Shown here piece after piece: positions 50,495 to 54,081 of a stretch of 54,081 bases of DNA; the first letter of the stretch is position 1, and each line of letters starts with the position of its first letter. Under the pieces are notes generated by a model that worked only from the letters and a program-made list of their open reading frames with translations, had not been told where the DNA came from and ran no database searches. The DNA comes from an uncultured bacterium (GTDB lineage: Bacteria > Pseudomonadota > Alphaproteobacteria > Sphingomonadales > Sphingomonadaceae), in assembly GCA_903884945.1 (NCBI GenBank), contig CAISGR010000112.1, forward strand, positions 1-54,081, written 5' to 3'. Both the position numbers and the translations under genes were made by a program.

Positions 50495-53398
50495 GTGACG
50501 GTCATCTTGTTCATTGCCGTGATCGTGCTGGGCGGGCTGGTATCGCAGCTCTCCGGCCGAATGCGCGTGCTCGAGCGGCGCCTGGCCGAGCTCCAGGACC
50601 ATTTGCTCACGCTGCACCAGCGCCTGCGGGCGATCGAGCCGGCGAGCCGCCAGGCCGAACCCGAAATTGCCGCAGCGCCCGAGCCGGCCGAGCCCCCCGC
50701 CGACATCCAATCGACCGCCGACGCCGAGCCCCTCGCCGCGATGCCGGCGCCGGCGATCGTGGCGCCGCCGGCCGCGCCGTTCGCGCCCGCTCCCGCGGAA
50801 CCCGGGGATGAGCCGGCACCGGCCACGGCCCCCGCGACCGAAACGCGCGAGCCGGTGCGGATCGGGTTCGAGGCGATCGTCGGCGGCAAGCTGCCGATCT
50901 GGATCGGCGGCGCGGCGCTCGTCCTGTCGGCCTTCTTCCTGGTGCGCTATTCGATCGAGAACGGCCTGCTCGGCCCGGCCGCGCGCACGATCATCGCCGG
51001 GCTGTTCGCCTTGCTGCTGCTCGCGGCGAGCGAAGCGGCACGGCGCCTGGCCGCGACGCGCGACGATCCCCGCATCGGCCAGGCACTGGCCGGCGCCGGC
51101 ATCGCCAGCCTGTACGGCACGCTCTATGTCGCGGCGGAACTCTATCACCTGATCGGCGCGGGCAGCGCCTTCGCGATCATGGTGGCGGTGACGCTCGCCG
51201 GGCTCGGCCTGGCGCTGCGCCATGGACCGCCGACCGCGATCATGGCGCTGATCGGCGGCTTCGCCGCACCGCTGGTTTCCGGCTTCGACGCAGCCAATAT
51301 CGGCCCGCTGCTCGTCTATCTCGGCCTGCTCGTCGCCGCGCTGTTCGGGCTGGCGATCCGGCGCGGCTGGGTCTGGCTGGCGCTGGCGGCGTGCGGCGGC
51401 GGGTTCGTCTGGGCCAATATCCTGGTCGCGGCGGTGACGGGCGACGCCCTGGCGGGGGCCGGCGGATTCGTCGTGCTGCTGGCGATCGGCGCGACGCTGG
51501 CGCTGCCGCGAACCGGGGCAGCACGCCCCTTGCTGCGGGTGCTGCCGATGGTCGCCGGGCTGATCCAGCTGCTCGTGCTGGCCCCGGCCCTCGATTTCGG
51601 GCCGCTCGCCTGGGGGCTGTATCTTGTCCTCAGCGCCGCCGCGCTGTGGCTGGGATGGCGCGACGAAACGCTCGCGCCGGGCGCCGCCGCCGCGCTGGCG
51701 CTGGTGCTCGGGCTGCTCGGCACGGCGCTGGCGCGCCACGAACTGACCAGCGCACCGCTTGCCGCGATCGCGGTGACCGTGCTGTTCGGCAGCGTCGGGC
51801 ACCTGCTCGCGCGCCGCGGCGCGCTCTGGGCGGCAATCGCGATCGGCGCCACGGCCGGGCCCGTCATCCTCGCGCTGGGGCTGGCGCATGGCCTGGTATC
51901 GGCCGGCCTGTGGGCGGCGCTGCTGACGCTCGCTGCACTGGCCGCCGCCGCGCTGAGCTGGCGCGACCGCGACCGGGCGAACCAGGCGCTGCTGCTCTCG
52001 ATCGGGCTCGCCGGTGGCGCGGGCGCGGCAGCGCTGCTGTTCGGGCTGGCCGAGGCGGAGCTGGTCAGCGCGCCATGGCGCTGGCCCGCCTGGCTGGCCA
52101 CCGGGGCTGCACTCGCCGCCTGGTCGCGGCGGTCGGGCGACGCGACGATCGGCCGGCTGGCGCTCGCGCCGCTGGTGGTGACCGCGGCGGCGATGGCGAT
52201 CGGGTTCGAGCGGCTTGAACCCTATCTGCGCAGCATCGCGCTCGCGGCACCGATGCCGGCGCCGGCCGACCTTGCGGCGATCGGCCTGCTGCCCGCGCTG
52301 CTCGTCGGCGCCACCGCGTGGCTCCTGGCGCCCGGCCGGGCGCGGATCGCGCTGGGCTGGATCGCGCTTGGCCTCGGCCTTGCCTTCATTCCCGCCCTGC
52401 TGCCCGCGCCGTGGCACACGCCGGGGCTTGCCCTCGCGACCGCGGCGCTGATCAGCTACCGGCGCACGCCGCGGCACTGGGCGCTGGCGGCCGGGCTGAC
52501 GACGCTTGCCTTCGCCGTGCCGCTGCTCGCCGCGCTGTTCGCGCTGGCGGGCGGATCGCTGCTCGGCAACCGCCTGCCCTGGCTCGACCTGCCCCCATTG
52601 CTGACGATCCTGCGCGAACTGACCCTGCCGGCCGGCCTGATCGCCGCCGCCTTGTGGCACGGGCGAGTGATGCCGGGCCCGTGGCGGTCCCGCGCTACCG
52701 CGATCCTGGCCGGAATCGCGACGGTCACCGTCTATGCGCTCGCCAAGGCACCGCTCGCCATCGGCACGCCGGAGCGCTTCGAAGCGCTGGGAATGCTGGA
52801 GCGAATCGCGATCACCCAGCTCGCCTTTGCGGCAGCCTGGGGGCTGGGACGGTATCGCGCCGACCTGGGCCGCGCGCTGCTGATCCTCGCGCTCGGCCGG
52901 TTCGTCTGGTTCGACCTGATCCTGCTAAATCCGGTGCTGGTGCGGCAGTCAGTCGGCTCACTGCCCCTGCTCAACCTCGCGACGATCGATGCCGGGCTTG
53001 TCGCGGCATGGCTCTGGCCGCGCCGGCACGATCGCTACTGGCGCGAGGCGATGCTGGCCGCCGTCATCGTCGCCGTGGCCGCTGCAGTGCGGCAGGCGAT
53101 GCACGGCGACGTGCTGACCGGGGAGATCGGACGAACCGAGAACTGGCTCTATTCGGCCGCGTTCCTGGCGCTGGCCCTGGCCTGGCTCGCGCACGGGATC
53201 CGCACCGGGCTGGGCGACCTGCGGATCGCAGGACTCGCGCTGCTGACGGCGGTGACGCTGAAGGTGTTCCTGATCGACGCCGCCGCGCTGGAGGGGATAT
53301 TGCGCATCCTCTCCTTCCTGGGGCTGGGGCTGGCGCTGATCGGGATCGGCTGGGCCTACGGCCGGATCGCCCCCGCATCCGGCGCGCGGAAAGGCTGA
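50495..53398 (+). CDS. DUF2339 large membrane protein
   Basis: A 967-aa protein starting at GTG 50495 (GGGGG about 8 nt upstream). An N-terminal helix (VILFIAVIVLGGLVSQL) precedes a coiled-coil-like stretch RMRVLERRLAELQDHLL and a Pro/Ala-rich linker (about residues 60-125). From GKLPIWIGGAALVLSAFFLVRYSIENGLL onward, which is the DUF2339 signature, about 24-26 helices run to the C-terminus. The function is unknown; relatives are found widely in proteobacteria and Bacteroidetes. No neighbour clarifies its role. Confidence 0.88.
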   Translation: MTVILFIAVIVLGGLVSQLSGRMRVLERRLAELQDHLLTLHQRLRAIEPASRQAEPEIAAAPEPAEPPADIQSTADAEPLAAMPAPAIVAPPAAPFAPAPAEPGDEPAPATAPATETREPVRIGFEAIVGGKLPIWIGGAALVLSAFFLVRYSIENGLLGPAARTIIAGLFALLLLAASEAARRLAATRDDPRIGQALAGAGIASLYGTLYVAAELYHLIGAGSAFAIMVAVTLAGLGLALRHGPPTAIMALIGGFAAPLVSGFDAANIGPLLVYLGLLVAALFGLAIRRGWVWLALAACGGGFVWANILVAAVTGDALAGAGGFVVLLAIGATLALPRTGAARPLLRVLPMVAGLIQLLVLAPALDFGPLAWGLYLVLSAAALWLGWRDETLAPGAAAALALVLGLLGTALARHELTSAPLAAIAVTVLFGSVGHLLARRGALWAAIAIGATAGPVILALGLAHGLVSAGLWAALLTLAALAAAALSWRDRDRANQALLLSIGLAGGAGAAALLFGLAEAELVSAPWRWPAWLATGAALAAWSRRSGDATIGRLALAPLVVTAAAMAIGFERLEPYLRSIALAAPMPAPADLAAIGLLPALLVGATAWLLAPGRARIALGWIALGLGLAFIPALLPAPWHTPGLALATAALISYRRTPRHWALAAGLTTLAFAVPLLAALFALAGGSLLGNRLPWLDLPPLLTILRELTLPAGLIAAALWHGRVMPGPWRSRATAILAGIATVTVYALAKAPLAIGTPERFEALGMLERIAITQLAFAAAWGLGRYRADLGRALLILALGRFVWFDLILLNPVLVRQSVGSLPLLNLATIDAGLVAAWLWPRRHDRYWREAMLAAVIVAVAAAVRQAMHGDVLTGEIGRTENWLYSAAFLALALAWLAHGIRTGLGDLRIAGLALLTAVTLKVFLIDAAALEGILRILSFLGLGLALIGIGWAYGRIAPASGARKG

Positions 53399-53411
53399 CA
53401 GCCGGCCCGGA

Positions 53412-54081
53412 TCACAGCCGGACGATATAGCCCTTGTCGGGCGGCGCGCGCCCGGCGAGCTGATCGCGCCATACGCGCTGCAGCGCCTCGGCGCCCGTGC
53501 CATGCTCGACCGTCACCCACTGACCCGCCTCGCCGAGGAACCCGGCCCAGCGCGCGGCGAGCGCCACGTTGAAGGCGTCCGGCCCGATCGCACCGATCAG
53601 CGCCGTCGCCGCATCCGGCGCGAAGAACCACACGGGCGCCGGATCGGACAGGGTGCCGCCGCCCGCGCGCTCGTCATGATGGGTGACGCCCACCCGCAGC
53701 ACATGCGCGAGGCGCCCGGGCAGGCGATCGTACAGCGCCCGCAGCAGATCGGCATTGCCGGCGAAATCGACCAGCACCGCGCTTCCCGGGAACGACAGGG
53801 CATCGAGCGCGTCATAGGCCAGCACGGTATCGTACAGCCCGGTCGACTCGACGAAGACGACATTGCCCGCGCTGGTGAGCCCGATGCGGCGCACCGCCGG
53901 GCTCGCGGCGCGCGCCACATGCGCGGCGGCGAGCGCCGTCTTGCTCGAGGCGCTGGTGACGATCAGCGTCTCCGCGCCGTGCCAGCCCTGGCGGCGCAGC
54001 TGATCCTCGATCAGGAAGCTGGTGGTGAACAGCGGCGCGAACAGCATCCGCGCATCCTCGCCCGCCGGATCATGCGCCGGA
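53412..54081 (-). CDS. DUF2855 family protein, C-terminal part (cut by window edge)
   Basis: About 223 codons of the C-terminal portion are present; the frame stays open to the right edge, and the PAHDPAGEDARMLFAPLFTTSF junction shows it continues beyond ATG 54047. The segment LIVTSASSKTALAAAHVARA resembles the cofactor-binding strand-loop of MDR-type dehydrogenases, and VVFVESTGLYDTVLAYD follows. DUF2855 proteins are quinone-reductase-like by fold but uncharacterised. Convergent with the DUF2339 gene, 13 nt apart. Confidence 0.85.
   Translation of the reverse strand, partial: PAHDPAGEDARMLFAPLFTTSFLIEDQLRRQGWHGAETLIVTSASSKTALAAAHVARAASPAVRRIGLTSAGNVVFVESTGLYDTVLAYDALDALSFPGSAVLVDFAGNADLLRALYDRLPGRLAHVLRVGVTHHDERAGGGTLSDPAPVWFFAPDAATALIGAIGPDAFNVALAARWAGFLGEAGQWVTVEHGTGAEALQRVWRDQLAGRAPPDKGYIVRL

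Noticed and set aside
50417..52660. A 747-codon open frame opposite the DUF2339 gene
   Set aside because: The translation is Arg/Gln/Gly-rich and domain-free. The + strand frame has regular membrane helices and the DUF2339 signature.

Overview
The window looks like a chromosomal segment of a high-GC alphaproteobacterium of the Sphingomonadales, most likely Sphingomonas or a close relative. This rests on gene order and protein character: a full aa3-type oxidase operon (ctaC-ctaD-ctaB-small ORF-ctaG-ctaE-DUF983-surf1) running into thrC, divergent lysC/ubiG, a pyrE-pdxJ-acpS-lepB run, a DUF1134 (EipA-type) envelope protein, and very GC-rich codon use. The assignment is inference; no 16S gene is present.

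Layout. 1-9.1 kb: start of a nitronate monooxygenase-like gene (cut by the window edge), aspartokinase, UbiG, a PH-like membrane protein, an osmoprotectant-type ABC importer whose permease and binding protein are fused, an SDR, pterin-4a-carbinolamine dehydratase with a TTG start, a zincin-like protein, CcmA-CcmB, and an RlmI-like methyltransferase. 9.1-16.9 kb: threonine synthase and the cytochrome c oxidase operon on the minus strand, tightly packed with 1-4 nt overlaps and including a 45-codon membrane peptide. 17.1-21.6 kb: pyrE, pdxJ, acpS, lepB, an AI-2E family transporter and maleylacetoacetate isomerase, mostly translationally coupled.

21.6-30.9 kb: an apparent cell-envelope glycoconjugate locus. 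It holds two GT4 glycosyltransferases, an unassigned polytopic membrane protein overlapping a DUF2141 secreted protein, a GT-C membrane glycosyltransferase, a PhoD-type phosphatase and an acyltransferase-3/SGNH fusion. This is the best candidate here for an uncharacterised pathway. 30.9-31.75 kb is gene-poor and carries a decayed 3' end of a groEL gene, still followed by a rho-independent terminator.

31.75-38.9 kb: an accessory-looking block of regulators and oxidoreductases. It has a LysR/NmrA-like pair, a LysR gene divergent from a four-gene operon (two SDRs, a chimeric remnant of an F420-type reductase joined to a SnoaL-like tail, a methyltransferase), and a MarR/DUF1398 pair with a clear operator. 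It ends on the 3' side of a tRNA-Ser(GCU). No integrase or transposase is visible.

39.2-54.1 kb: core genes again: EipA-like protein, a stand-alone BLUF photosensor, a dihydroorotase-like amidohydrolase, YgfZ, UDP-glucose dehydrogenase, an OmpA-family protein with 17 consecutive prolines, a cold-shock protein, a spermidine synthase-like protein, two small secreted repeat-rich proteins, a DUF2892 protein, a divergent DapF-type epimerase, a large DUF2339 membrane protein and part of a DUF2855 protein. No CRISPR array, intact mobile element, rRNA or replication origin was seen.
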